The position numbers and the translations under genes were made by a program. From NCBI GenBank assembly GCA_039566865.1, contig CM076949.1, forward strand, positions 19,878,501 through 19,942,500: 64,000 nucleotides of DNA, given 5' to 3'. The notes beneath the pieces were generated by a model. The model was not told the origin of the DNA. It made no database searches and was given only the letters and a program-made list of their open reading frames with translations. Origin of the DNA: Aurelia coerulea. Taxonomy: Eukaryota > Cnidaria > Scyphozoa > Semaeostomeae > Ulmaridae. Of the stretch, positions 1 to 12,800 are shown piece by piece; the first letter of the stretch is position 1; each line of letters starts with the position of its first letter.

Positions 1-229
1 AAGGTAGGCCGATTGATTTTTACGATTTTTTGAAGAACTCCAATTTGAAACACTTTTTAACAGAGCTTGAGAACGATTCCGCCCGATGAACAGTTCCCAA
101 GAATCGGTTGAATTGCATACCTACGAAAGTCTTGAATTTATTTATGCTCACCGGATAAATTTAATAGGTATTAAAGAAAGTTTGTTAGATATTTTATACG
201 ATCAGTATTGAATTCGCATTCATAGGATT

Positions 230-460
230 AAGGGTGCATCCTTGGGAACACAACAAGATTATTCCAATTGATTTTATCCTCCCAAGAGGATAATACGTGC
301 TAAAACGTGTTCAATTCATAGCTGTAACGCAGAAATATTAGGAAAATCCGATCGTGATTTTGAGAGCTTTCCTGAGAACATTGCTTATAAGTTCATAACC
401 GAATAGCCGATTTCAGAACACATCTGAAAAGGCATTTGAAGAGCCTTGATAACTAATGCA
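230..460. repeat. copy of the inverted-repeat element of 6896-7295
   Basis: Shares ATCCTCC..AAGAGGATA, GTTCAA.TCAT..CTGTAACGCAG and the Leu-rich AT context with both arms at 6896-7295. Lies in the KIF22 intron before the first visible exon; ends not fixed. The rest of 1-720 shows nothing else I recognise. Confidence 0.45.
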
Positions 461-720
461 AGCCCTCTCAAGAACGACTCCCTGGAAGATCAGGTTTAAT
501 TATCTATTATGTTTATATTTTTAGTTTGAGACCTGTAAGTTTATATTTGGTATTTATTACTGAAGGGATATCGTTATATATGAATTATATTTTTATATTA
601 TCTCTTTGATATCCAGAGAGCAGTCGCCTTTTAAACAGGCATTGTTTTTTAGTCACCCTGTAGTCTTAGACCAAAATCCCCTACTTCTCCAATAATCACG
701 AAATTGTTCACATTTCTTAG

Positions 721-856
721 GACTCAATCGGTGGAACTGCTCATGCGTTGATGATTGCGTGCATTGCACCTGAGCCCTCGTGTTACTGGGACACGTTAAA
801 CACGCTAAAGTTTGCAGCGAAATCAAGAGAGATTGTGAACAAGCCATTCACTAGAG
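721..856 (+). CDS. KIF22: KIF22 exon: C-terminal end of the kinesin motor domain
   Basis: Forty-five codons plus one base, acceptor AG at 719-720 and donor GT at 857. The translation opens DSIGGTAHALMIACIAPEP and ends in NKPF, matching the last beta-strand, the switch-II-distal helix and the neck start of kinesin-10 motors, where the family has LGG..H, IA.IAPE and L.FA.KS. The next exon (1679-1767) completes a Val codon and carries a basic stretch (PLKRQHERD, RAKKP) that could serve as a nuclear localisation signal. Confidence 0.9.
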
Positions 857-3800
857 GTTTGCTTATCTTATGACTACTTGTTTTCTCTGGTTTAATACCG
901 GGTGCGTCTGAAATAGTATTCTACTTTGAAAGGCCATGATAAGAACCTTGAGGCTGAAATTTAATCTTTTAAACCCCCTAAATAAGAAGCCCTAAGCGGC
1001 TGAAATTGAGAAAGGTTCTTATATAATAGCTTTCATGTAAATTATAAAATGACAGGAATTTTCAGAATTCTTCAGACTTCTTCATTGGTACAAAATATTA
1101 AAGGATTTTTAAACAGGTATTCTTACAGACCTATAAATGTTCTCAAGAATTCTCAAGAATTCTGACAAAGTCTTGGGCTGGAAAATAGTGTTAATGTGCA
1201 AGGCGTGTACGTATATAAGAACTTTTTTATAAGAACCTTACAGGCTGGAATTTAGAATAGCAGCCACTTAATTAAGAACCTATTCAGGCTGCCCAGGAAA
1301 AACCAAGGTTCGTTTATGCGGGTTTCTACTGTATCGAAAAGCAAATGACCTTTTCTATAGATTAACTTTTAATTTTTTTCTTTCGATTTCTAACGTTGTG
1401 CCAGTACTACCGAGTGTGGCAAAAATAAGTTCAGACGTTTTAAAATTCCTAGCACCCAGAATACTACTTTAAGGGAAGAGAAGTTCGCGAGAAGAAACTT
1501 TTGCAAGTTGGAAATAACGCAAAAATTTTGGAATTAACTTTGGTGAATTGCCCAAATTCAATTCATTCAAATCCATCCAGTACTCTGGGAGCTACGATTT
1601 TTCAGACGTCTAAACATTTTGGTGCACCCAAGAAACGTTATTTTATAGAATACAAATGTTATTTTATCTTATCCTTAGTCGAAGATATACGGCCACTAAA
1701 GCGACAACATGAACGTGACGGTACAGCAGATATGCGAGCAAAGAAGCCAATGTTAGACACACAAAAGGTGATTATTTCTTATTCATTCTATTCGAGAAGT
1801 CAGACGCTATATTTTGCTTATATTGCTATGAACACTGACAGCGTGACGGTAATACTAACATGCTTTATCGTCACACATTTGTTGCTGAGCTGGCACCTTT
1901 ACTGTACTCAGATTGCGTTGATTGCAGGTACATTTTTCCCAACCATTTGCTCACAGACACAGAATGCTTTTAACGAGATCTGAATGCTAACGCAGTCATT
2001 TCCATCAAAATTGTGTGTAGGAGCACCAGCACCATAAACAACCAAGATGCTGCACAATGAAGCAGAAACAACGAGGATAGTAAAAGTACGACGAAAATGT
2101 TTATGAAAGTTTTGAAACTTGAATTTTGCGTCACAAAAATACTAAGCGTTTCAATCCATTGAGGGGGATGGGGCCACTTGTCTGAATGTAAATTTTCCTG
2201 CCAATTTGCCATTGTCAAGTGATGTGGTTTTCTTTCTCCTTTATCGCGAAAATTTATCCAGGTGTCAAGACTTTTGAAACTTTAGTGCAACTTGTTTGTT
2301 TTAATTTCTGGTATTTGAGTGGGAAATACTTTATCAACTTTCTTTGCTAGGTATATTATCCAGGACTTTTTCATTTCATTCAGCAATGGTACCCTAACAT
2401 GTGCTTTTTATACGAATGTTGAGATGATTGTGCCGATATTTAGCCCGAGAACTGACCCATCGGCTCTGCATAAAAAATTGAAACCAACTTTGAGAAAAGG
2501 GTTTTCTCGGACGCCTTGACTCAAATTTTTTTAGTGTATCATGCAATGTATACGCCGTTGTAATCATCCTGTACCCTTAAGATTCATCAGTGTCTTATCT
2601 TCATCTTGTAGGACGAGAAGGAAAGAAACAAAGAGAACGAGGTACAGTCACATTTCTAGAAATTTTCTCCAATATTACCGGGTGACCCAAACAAAATTCA
2701 CGAGCTAGATCGCACTTAGTTTCCTGAAAGCAAATGTTATGAACGCAAACAAAGCATGAGCATGTAGCTGAAAGGTTGGGCTATCTTTTGCGATGTTACT
2801 TGGTTTGTTTAAAGACCCTCTGCTAACCAAGACGCTTTGCGAGCATTCTTTGCTGTGCAACTAGAGATGGCACGTGCGAGGTATGCGAGGTATGTCCGTT
2901 GCAAAGGACCCTTTGAAATTGGATAAAGGGAAATATCAACTCTTGGACTCTATGCTTTTGTCTACGCTAAAAACCCATTGTCAAACATGATAATTTGTGT
3001 GCCGATTGAAAAGCAAAGCAAAGTGAATTTAGGCCAGAAACGACTTTCAGATAATACGAAAGTTGACCTTGGCGCCACAAAGGATCATGGTTAGCAGTGG
3101 CTCTTTAAGTTGTGCCAGCCGTCCGAAAAAACATTTTCAAACATATGGTAATTCATCCATTTCTCGGAATATTCCCTCCTTTTGCAGTCCACGTTTTGGA
3201 AGATGTGAAAAAAGTTGAATTCCAAATTTGCTTTGGAGCATGAAATATGAATGAGGAACAGAGGTCAATCATTTTGCAAACAAAAAGTTCCCCAAACGAC
3301 TTCAAATCCATCGCTTCACAAAATGTTGACTGAAACATGATTGCGATTATTTTTCTCAAAATGAGGAATCCGGAATTCAAAATTTCTGTGAATCTGGTTT
3401 TTCGGATGGTAATCATTACTTAGAATGACCATACAGCATCTCAAAAGATAGCTTAGCCTTTCAACTAAACTGTGATCAAGGCATTTTTCAATCAATTTTG
3501 ATTTCAGAGAGCTAGTTATGATCTAGGTCGTTAAGTTTTTTGGATCACCCGGTTCTTAATCATCTTGTTTGCCAAATCTGAAATTGATGCCATTTTACAC
3601 ATTTGACTTGAACTTTGTTCTAATGCTGTTGTGTTGTAATGCATCTATCTGCTCAATAACTCAGAGGTGGAAAAAGTGCGCGAAGCCGCGAAGCGGCTTC
3701 GCAGGAAGCTCCATCGTCTGGAAGGAAGAAAAAGGGCAGGAAAAAGAAAAGAAAAAAGGGAGAGAAGAAAGAAGGAAAAAGGAGAGAAGAAAGGAGGAAA

Positions 3801-6800
3801 GAGAGAAAAGAAAAAGGAGAAAGAATGAAAGAAAAGGAAGGAAAGGAAGAAAGAAAAAGGAAGAATAACGGTAAGAGGAGGGGAAGAACAGAAAAGGGAA
3901 GGAATGAAGGACGTTAAAGAACGGGCCAAGGCGAAAATAAAAAAGGAAAGTAGGAAAACATTGCAGGCAAAGAACAAAGTTTAGAAAGGAGGAAGGACCT
4001 GAGTGAAATAAGAAGGCAGGAAAGAAATATGGGAGGGTGGAGAAGGGCTCGGAGAAGGGTGTGAAAGGAGAGCAAAGGCCGAGGGTGCGCATCACTCTCT
4101 GAAAATCTCGTACATCGTTGGCAAAAATCCTTTTGTTTTCAAGAAACATCCGTAAAAATCTGTGAAAATCTTAATGTCTTAAAGAATCTCGCACTCTTTT
4201 TCGGAAGGGTAATACGCCCCTCTGCTTCGGCAAGCTTTCTTTTTTATTTTACTATGAATCAGTAGAAAAGAGCAGCTGAAATATGCTGCAATGTGCCTCC
4301 TAGGGTACACGGTTTGTTTATAAGAACTAAAACTAGAAGAACTAAGAACTAAAAAAAATTAGAACTAAAAGTTCCTTAATTTCGCATGAAAACTTCGGTG
4401 TTTTAGTAGTGAAAGCTTCTTACTAGTTTCTTATTTTTGGGGTCTAAAATTGCGTTATGGTTCGATGTTGAGCTTTCTTATCGACAAAGGGCTTTCACTT
4501 TGCATTGATATTGTCACCAGAAATAAGCCATGCACATTAAGGATAAAAAGTTACCAATTTTTGCAGTCAAAACTTGATATTTACAAACGCAATGCTGCGA
4601 GAACCGTAATCTACCGACTCTTATTCTAGAAATGAAATTTTAGAGTTTCTTAATTGTTATTGAACGTATTACCAGGACTAGTTTCTTATAAACCAGTTTC
4701 TTATAAAAAAATGTTTCATCATAAACCACCTTCCCCCGTCGGGTAATCCCTACGACCTACTACTTCCCGATTTTCCCTTGCCATAGTTGCACTTCGATGT
4801 GAAACAAATAACGATTTTCTTTGCTTCATCTAGCATTTGAAAGATTGGACTTGTATCTTATATTAAGGCCGCATGCATCCTATACCTACCTACGTGAATT
4901 GGTTGCTGTATTAGGCTACTATACGGGAAGGGTGGGATTTTCTCTTTGGAAAGATTTTTCGTTTCAGTTTCGATTCAAACTTTGACGATAATGAGCGTGG
5001 AGAGCGTACCGCTATCTACACGCATTTTTTATGAGAAACTAAGAATTTGGGCCAGTACTTAAAGTTTCTTCATATTGTCAGATTTTGAGTACTCAGAATG
5101 TCTTACGAGTTTCGTAGAGGTTCAATAACCGAATAACAATCTTCAATATCAGTTCACTATCTGTGCCCTCCTGAGCATTTCAAAACAAGGTTTTTAAGCT
5201 TTTTCAATGTTTAGACATTACTCAAGTAACCTACAAGACTTGTAATATGATACGGGAAAGTAAAAATATGGTCAAGGATTTCCTAGGTCAAAATAAATAG
5301 TTTCTTAAGTTGAACATTCCCAGTACTGGAGTTTCTTAATCTTTGGCGTTTCTTAATATTTTGGCGATCTGAGAGTTGAGTTTCGTATAGGCAGTTTCTT
5401 ATAAAAAAAAATACCGGGTGTCCCAAAAAAGTATACAGATTTAGTTAACTCCAGCGATGTGAATGTAGCTTCGGTCAACTCTCAAAATGTTCCCCGACAG
5501 TTAACTTGAACATAGATACCTCATTTGTTGGTATTGGTGCTTTGAGAGCAGAAATATCAATCATGAAAGCTCAAATTTGCACCCACCTGCAAACCAGAGC
5601 TTTGGCCTTTGGCCTAAGCAAGTTCCTGAAGCACATCGAAATTAAGAACTGATATTAATGAAGAATTAAGAAACTTCCCAATGTGTGACTAGGGGTGACG
5701 TCTGGAAAACAGAATCTAATATTGCTCATATTTTATCAAGGATGTCGTTAATTTATATGCTGTGCCTTAAGAATTTGCTTAGGCCAAAAGGCTAAAGCCC
5801 TGGTTTGCAGGAAGAGGCAAATTTGAGCTTTCCAGATTAACAGGTCTGTTCTCAAAGCACCAATACCAACAAACGAGGTACCTATGTTCAAGTTAACTAT
5901 CGAGGAACATTTTAAGAGTGATTAGGCATTGATTGAAGCTACATTCACATCGCAGAAGTCAACCAAATTCGTATATGTGTTTTTTTGGGACACCCGGTAG
6001 TAGAGCAACTGTAAAAATACTTAATGAACTGGCTTACATATATACAGGGTGTCCCAAAAAAATTGTGCCCCGTTTGTCTGAAGATTGCGACAAAACGGCA
6101 AAAGATTCTCGCCAAAGTTTTGCATGGTGGTGCTCTTCAGATGTTCAATTAAAGTTTGCCACCATCCCCATGAAAATCCGTTGAAAAATGATGGAGCTAT
6201 GACCTTCAGGAGACTAAATTTGCCCGATCACTGAAACCAGCGGTCGGCCATTTTGTCTTACTATTTTGCAGCGATAAATAGGTTCATGGATTGAAAATGA
6301 AACAGCAGCCTCCAATGTCATAGCTCTCGTGAAAATTCCGATAAGCCTCGGAGAGTTCCACTATTTCTGACCTCACAGAATTTATTTCTTACCTCACGTG
6401 AAGATACTTATCACTGCAAAATAGTAAGACAAAATGGCCGACCGCTGGTTTCAGTCATCAGGCAAATTTGGTCTTCTGAAGGTCATAGCTCTATCATTTT
6501 GCAACGGATTTTTACGGGGATGGTGGCAAACTTTAATTGAACATCTGAAGAGCACCATCATGCAAAAGTTTGACGAGAATCTTTTGCCGTTTTGTCGCAA
6601 TCTTCAGACAAACGGGGCACAATTTTTTTGGGACACCCTGTATGTTAAGGTACCTCATTGGTACTTCAAAAACCAATATACTGGAACAACTGGTAAAACA
6701 ATAGAAGGAAAAATTCAATGTCGAAGTTGCTTCGTAGGAAGGTAAACTTTTTTTCCACCACTGCAATAACTCTAGCAAAATACCGCTTAATGCTTAATAT

Positions 6801-9800
6801 TTCGGAAATCCCTAATTAGTAAAAAAAAACGCCACTGTGCCCTGAAAATCTTAGTAATGATAGATTTATCTGACATGTTCGATTAGTTTTTGAATTTTTC
6901 CTGGCTGAAATCGGTCACTCCGTTCTGATTTTATAGGGAATTTTCTCAAATAGAAAATTAAAGCCTTCGAAAAACCTTGAAAAATGGCCCAAAATCGTGA
7001 TCAAATTTATAATAGTTCTGCGTTACAGCCATGACTTGAACATTTCTTAGCAAAAGTTATCATCTTGGAGAATGAAAAAGTCATCCCCATCAGTGTAACA
7101 AATTTATTCAAGAGGATTCTATCCTCCTAACCAAGAGGATATCACTTGCTGAAAGGACTCAAGTCATTGCTTTGAGGCAGGAAAATTGATGAAATTTGAT
7201 TCATTTTTAGCAGTGTTTTGGGGTTTTAAAGGAGCCTTCTCGAAAAGACCCCTCTTAATTTCAGAACGGAGTGGCCGACTTCAGTCAGGTAAATTTTCAT
7301 ATCTAATTGACATGGCAGCTATTAAACAAAACGTTTGCCAATATCATTGCTGCTTTGATATTCAGGGAGCAGCATTTTTTCAAACGTCGAGCGTTTTTCT
7401 TTTTGATTCACCCAGTAGAAGTTGAAATGAACTGAACGGATAGCCCAAAACATCATTCCTCTTGTAACAGTAACCATAAATGTCAGCTTTCGTTACATTT
7501 TGTACATCTTTCTTGTCTCCTGAACAGAACTTGACGATTGTACATGATGTAAAGAATCTTTTAAGGTGAGATTTGCTTCAAATCTTAATCAAATTCCTAC
7601 AATTTGTGTCTCATTTAGCAAGGGTGAATTTCGTAAACAAAGGAAACAGTTCTCTTGAAGACAAAACGCTTTGACAGTCTCAGGAATAGATTTCACTCTT
7701 GTTGGGGATACGAACAGGCTAAATTGTCAGCCTCGAGGAATCCCCCCAAAAGGGCTCCAGATCGCATGCGCAGTAACGATTTACTTCACTTATGTAATAT
7801 GCAAATTAGCTTGACCGTTGAGAACAAGGGAAGAAACAAGAGCTGCGATGCGCATGACAGCGTGAGCCCCAACGTCGATTCGCTCTCAACAAAGCTGAAA
7901 CACAACGTATCAAAACAATAGGGTCAGCACTTCATCTCCCCAACAAACTCCTTCAATGCAGTGGACGAAAATTTCTTGCACTCTCTGTTTAGTATGATTT
8001 GGTTTAGTGCACTCAGAGGTGTAAAGTCTATTCTTCAGAAAGCAAATCGCTTTATCTTTTCGGAAACCTGAAACTTTTGATTAACAAATTTACCCTCGTT
8101 TTGTTTCATTTTATCAATTTTGACAACAGAAGGTGTTTGATGCTAGGAATGAAATGAGCTTTCATCGTGAAAATATCCTCTGCATAAAACAAAATTACCC
8201 TCAGGGCCGCAACATGCATCGCTTCTGCAGTCTATTGGTATTTGGATCTTGTACTTTAGTGTAGTGTAGTGTAGTGTAATGTAGTGTAGTGTAGTGTAGT
8301 GTAGTGTAGTGTAGTGTAGTGTAGTGTAGTGTATTGCAGTGTTTAGTGTGGTATAGTGTAGTGTAGTGTATTGCAGTGTTTGGTGTGGTGTGGTGTGGTG
8401 TGGTGTGGTGTGGTGTGGTGTGGTGTGGTGTGGTGTGGTGTGGTGTGGTGTGGTGTGGTGTGGTGTGGTGTGGTGTGGTGTTTTGTTGTGTTTTGTTGTG
8501 TTCTTTTGCTCGTTGAATTGATAGATTATTGTGAATATTCATTTTAAGAGTCATTCATAGTGGGGACTAGATGACCACCTGACTTTTCCCGCTATGATTG
8601 GCTCAGATCATTGCATTGTAGTTTTTATTATTATTATGTAATTTTTTATTATTATTATGTAATTTTTTTATTCTATCTCCCAGCCCCATTAAAAAGAGAC
8701 AAGAAGCCTTCCAAAGCAGTGTCATCGATCGACTTAAAGCTCTCGAGGAACAACTCAGATCAAATATGAATGCTGATAAATCGGCACCAACGCGCTTGCC
8801 TCTGTCCACAAGCTCAAAGACAAATGTCCCTGTGAGCAGAGTACGACCATTGATGGCAAAATCCCAGCCTGCCCTCTGCAAAACGCCATCCGCTGCAACA
8901 GATGTAATATTGCTGGATACCCCCTCGCCAGATTGCATGCAAATGGAAACTTCTACCGTTGACGCCATTCCTACGGTAGGTTCATTGTACTCCGTAAACT
9001 AAGACGGCTTCATAAGCTGCCGGTACAATTTGGAAACCAGATTGTTTTGAAATTCATTGCATAGGAAAAATGCCGACCTAGATTAGCGGTGTTGTTTTTA
9101 TTAAATATCTATTTACTACCGTGGCTGATTTGGAAAATATTCCGCTATTTTCGAAAAACGCGGCAAAAATTGCGGTGAAATGTGCGGCCGCACGTTATAA
9201 AACGTGGCCCTACATTGTAACATGCGGCCGCACGTTGCAAGATGTGGCCGCATATATAATCTTAATAGTTTGTAGTTTTAGTCCGCAGTTTATACATGTG
9301 GTCGGTATTTCATCAAGTTGGGGCATATAAGATACGGCAAAAATGGCGGTGAAATGTGCGGCAACACATTATAAAGTGCGGCCGCATCATATAATGTGCG
9401 GCCACATTTTACAATGTGTGGCCGCATACTTTACCGCCAATTTTGCCGAGTTTTGTCGACCCAATTTTCAGTTTCCCGCCGGTAATCTTAAACTGCTTGC
9501 AGAAACGCTACACCACGCAGTTCTTTGGGCAAATTTTGAAATGTAATAAACTTCACAATCCTAATCAAATGCAGAGGTAAAAGCCGACGGGTGTAGCCGA
9601 CTGGGACCTTCAATAATCAGTATGATACAAAATTTCTTGGAGAAGAAAATTACTTCTGCAGGACTTAAGAGATTTCTTGAAAACAACGCCATGATTTCTG
9701 TCAGACGTCTTTGAGATTTCCAGGCAGAAATATGCATATGTCCCCCATCTATGGAAACAATGAACAAACGTACTCGGTTAATTTAGCAAGGCAATGACAT

Positions 9801-12800
9801 CAAAATGATGTCTTATCAAACATCAGGCAGGGGTTCCCTCCCTTTCACAAATGCTTTCTGTCTGCTCTCAGGCTTTTTATATTTCTTTAAAAAGGCACAG
9901 CTCCATAGAACGCACTTTATAAATTACTGATTGCACAACACAAGGAAATACCTTCTCTGAGGTACTTTGCAGACCACGAGGGACAAATTCTTCGTTGAAA
10001 AGTGTGGCCGCATTTTTACAAAAACGCGGCTAAAATCACGGTAAAACATGCGGCCGCACATTTCACCGTAATTTTTGTCGCGTTTTTCGAAAATAGCGGC
10101 ATATTTTCCAAATCAGCCACGGTAATTTACCGTGTCTTGATCTTTATTTTTTTCTTTGTTTTGTGTAAACTTTTGTCTTCGCCAGATTAGTGGTCTTCAC
10201 CTTTTAGCTATTCTATAAAAGAGCCTGGATCGAGCATTATCTTTATACCTTTTATACGCGAGGTTCGATCGAGTGGCGTTAGAGCTTCTATCACTATTGT
10301 GCACATTCGTAAATTCTACAAAATGTAGTAAAATATCGTTCGATTCTGATTCATCAGAATAGCTAAAAGGTCTATTGGCCGAACCGCTTTATCGTTTGGT
10401 CAGTCAAATCTAACTCCCTGGTATTCCTGTGTGTTAGTGTGCGCCTTCGCAGATGAAAAAGTTTTAAATCGGAAACCACCGTTTAGAACCGTTTCCCAAC
10501 ACCTTTGCTTAGATATGAAAATTTAGTTTCTTGAACTCGGTCTTTTTGTTCCATAATTACAAACGACTTTAGGCCCCAGTTACACGATACCGGATTCATC
10601 ACACACCGGATTACTTTTCGCATCGGATAGGGGATGCAGTTACACGACCCTGAGGCAATCCGGTGTCACTCAACTCCGTTTTCGCGGAGTGAAACCACTC
10701 CGCTCTGGAGGTGAGATGAAAATGAATCCGATGCACTCCGCTCCGCATTCCATCTCATGTAACTGCACCAATCCGGTGTGACCCAACTCTGTTTGCTCGT
10801 GTAAGTGCACCAATCCTATGTGACCCCGCTCCACTTGGGCTTCGCAGTTGTCAAAGACAATAGATTTAAACTTCGCAGTGCAGGGTGACTCGGTGTCGTG
10901 TAACTGCAATCAAAAATGGGTTCATAGCAATCCGGTGTCGTGTAACTGCCATGATCAAAGGACCTTAGAAGTGACTCACGGGCTTAATGATTTTTATTGT
11001 GAAATTTTCCAAATTATACCATGAGAATGCTCAGGAAGATCAGTGCAATTTTATTGCACCTTCCTCGAAATATGAGTAAATATGCTGTAATGTTACGTTA
11101 CAGAATGCAGTCTGAGGAAACAACCATCAAAAATTGGCGTGCAGGAAATGTTTAGTCTTTGCTTGAAGATTTTTCAGTGGAGAACAAACAATCTAATTAA
11201 ACACACAAGCAAACAAATTAATCACGAAATACACGTTTTTTTATTATAAGAAACTTGGATCAGCACTTAGTACTAACAGTTTCTTAATCTCGCATGAAAA
11301 TTTCGGTGTTTTAGTAGTAAAAGTTTCTTAATTAGTTTCTTATTTTTTGGGCCTAAAATTGCGGTATTGTTCGAAGTTGAGCCTTCTTCTCGAGAAAGGG
11401 CTTCCATTTTGCATTGACATTGTCATCAAGAAGAAGCCATGCACATCAAGGCAAAAATTTACCAATTTTGCAGTTAAAAGTCAAGAAAAGACGAAGGCAC
11501 CTTTGTTAGAGAGACATAGAATAAGAGAGACATACAGATATAACGTTTTAGAGTTTCTTAACTGTTCTTGAGCGTAGTACTAGAGTTTCTTAAATTTTTG
11601 GTCATCGTAGTACTAGTTTCTTATAAACCAGTTTCTTATAAAAAAAACGTGTAATCCGTTTTCAGCATGATTAAACAGTGCTATTGTTAATAAGAAACTC
11701 TTTTCAAGAATTCAACTAAGAACTAAACCAGTAAGAACCTCGACTGAGAACTTGGATATTGCTCAAGAAACTTGTTTATTTTGTCTGAGAAGGTAATTCG
11801 CATACTGGCGCTGTATTCTGGTAAAACTCACGAAATGCTTGGGAAGTTACCTATCAATGAATACAACGAACATTTAAGAAGGATGCGGAGAAACTGCAAA
11901 AACCTTTGGTACCCATGATCTGCTAATTTCAACTGTTTACTGAAAGCTGAAAGAGACTTTCAGTACTGGGTGGGAAAATTTATTCGTTTCTTGAAAACTC
12001 TTCGATTTATTGTTCTACTTGACTGATCAGCTGCCTAAAAGTTCTTAGAAAACTAACAATAATCTTGAAAAAATGCTAACAAAGAGCTTTTTGAAATAAT
12101 TTTGATGGGAACGTCATTGAGCTAATTACTGCACTCAAAGAGTTCATTTTGTTGGAGAAGTTTCCCTTAGCAACCAATCTCATTCTGTGAAATGATGCAT
12201 CAACACAGGCGAGCAAGGTGGCTGCCATGCCACACACATTATATTTTCCAATCTCGGCCTGTTCTCAGCTGCAGTCCCTCTATTTTCCAGAAGTTTATTA
12301 TTCACAATTTAGCGCAAACCTCAAGATCAATGTGCTTTGCACAAGTCAACTTAGAGGTCTAGTCCGAACAAAACATTGAATTCAGACTATTGCTGAACAA
12401 ATTAAAAGTCTAAGGCCTACTTTTGAAGCAAAATCGGCTATGATTCAAATAAAATGTACAGAAAGTTAAAAAATGCAAGGTTTGAAAATTGATTTTAAGC
12501 AGTTACAAAAAGTAAGTTGATAAACTTCTTGATCAAAGATGAGAGACGTACCTTTCTTTGCACGTTGAATCTGTTGAATGCAGTTTTTTATCCAGCATTT
12601 TGAGCGCGCAGGCTCCGCGACCATGATTCGTTCTTTCCGTAGAGTGGCCGCGCGTGCTCAAACCGCTGGAGCGTTTGACCTTTGAGATGTCATACACCTC
12701 AGGAGGGCCTCCGCTGAACGACCAGCTTTGACCTCGCGTTGTTGCAAGGCTTGATGTGGACTTCATCACGTCCTTCACCCCATGACATAAAGGATTTTGT

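Noticed and set aside
1501..1983. 160-codon plus-strand ORF
   Set aside because: It contains KIF22 exon 1679-1767 in the same frame by read-through of both introns; the flanking parts are intronic.
3569..4149. Overlapping Lys/Glu-rich and Phe/Ser-rich ORFs of 99-162 codons
   Set aside because: They come from the polypurine tract; no domain, no splice or start context.
8255..8503. CRISPR-like or telomeric array
   Set aside because: Units are five bases without spacers and do not match TTAGGG.
8201..8554. 117-codon minus-strand ORF rich in Thr-Pro-His-His
   Set aside because: It is the translation of the pentanucleotide satellite at 8255-8503.
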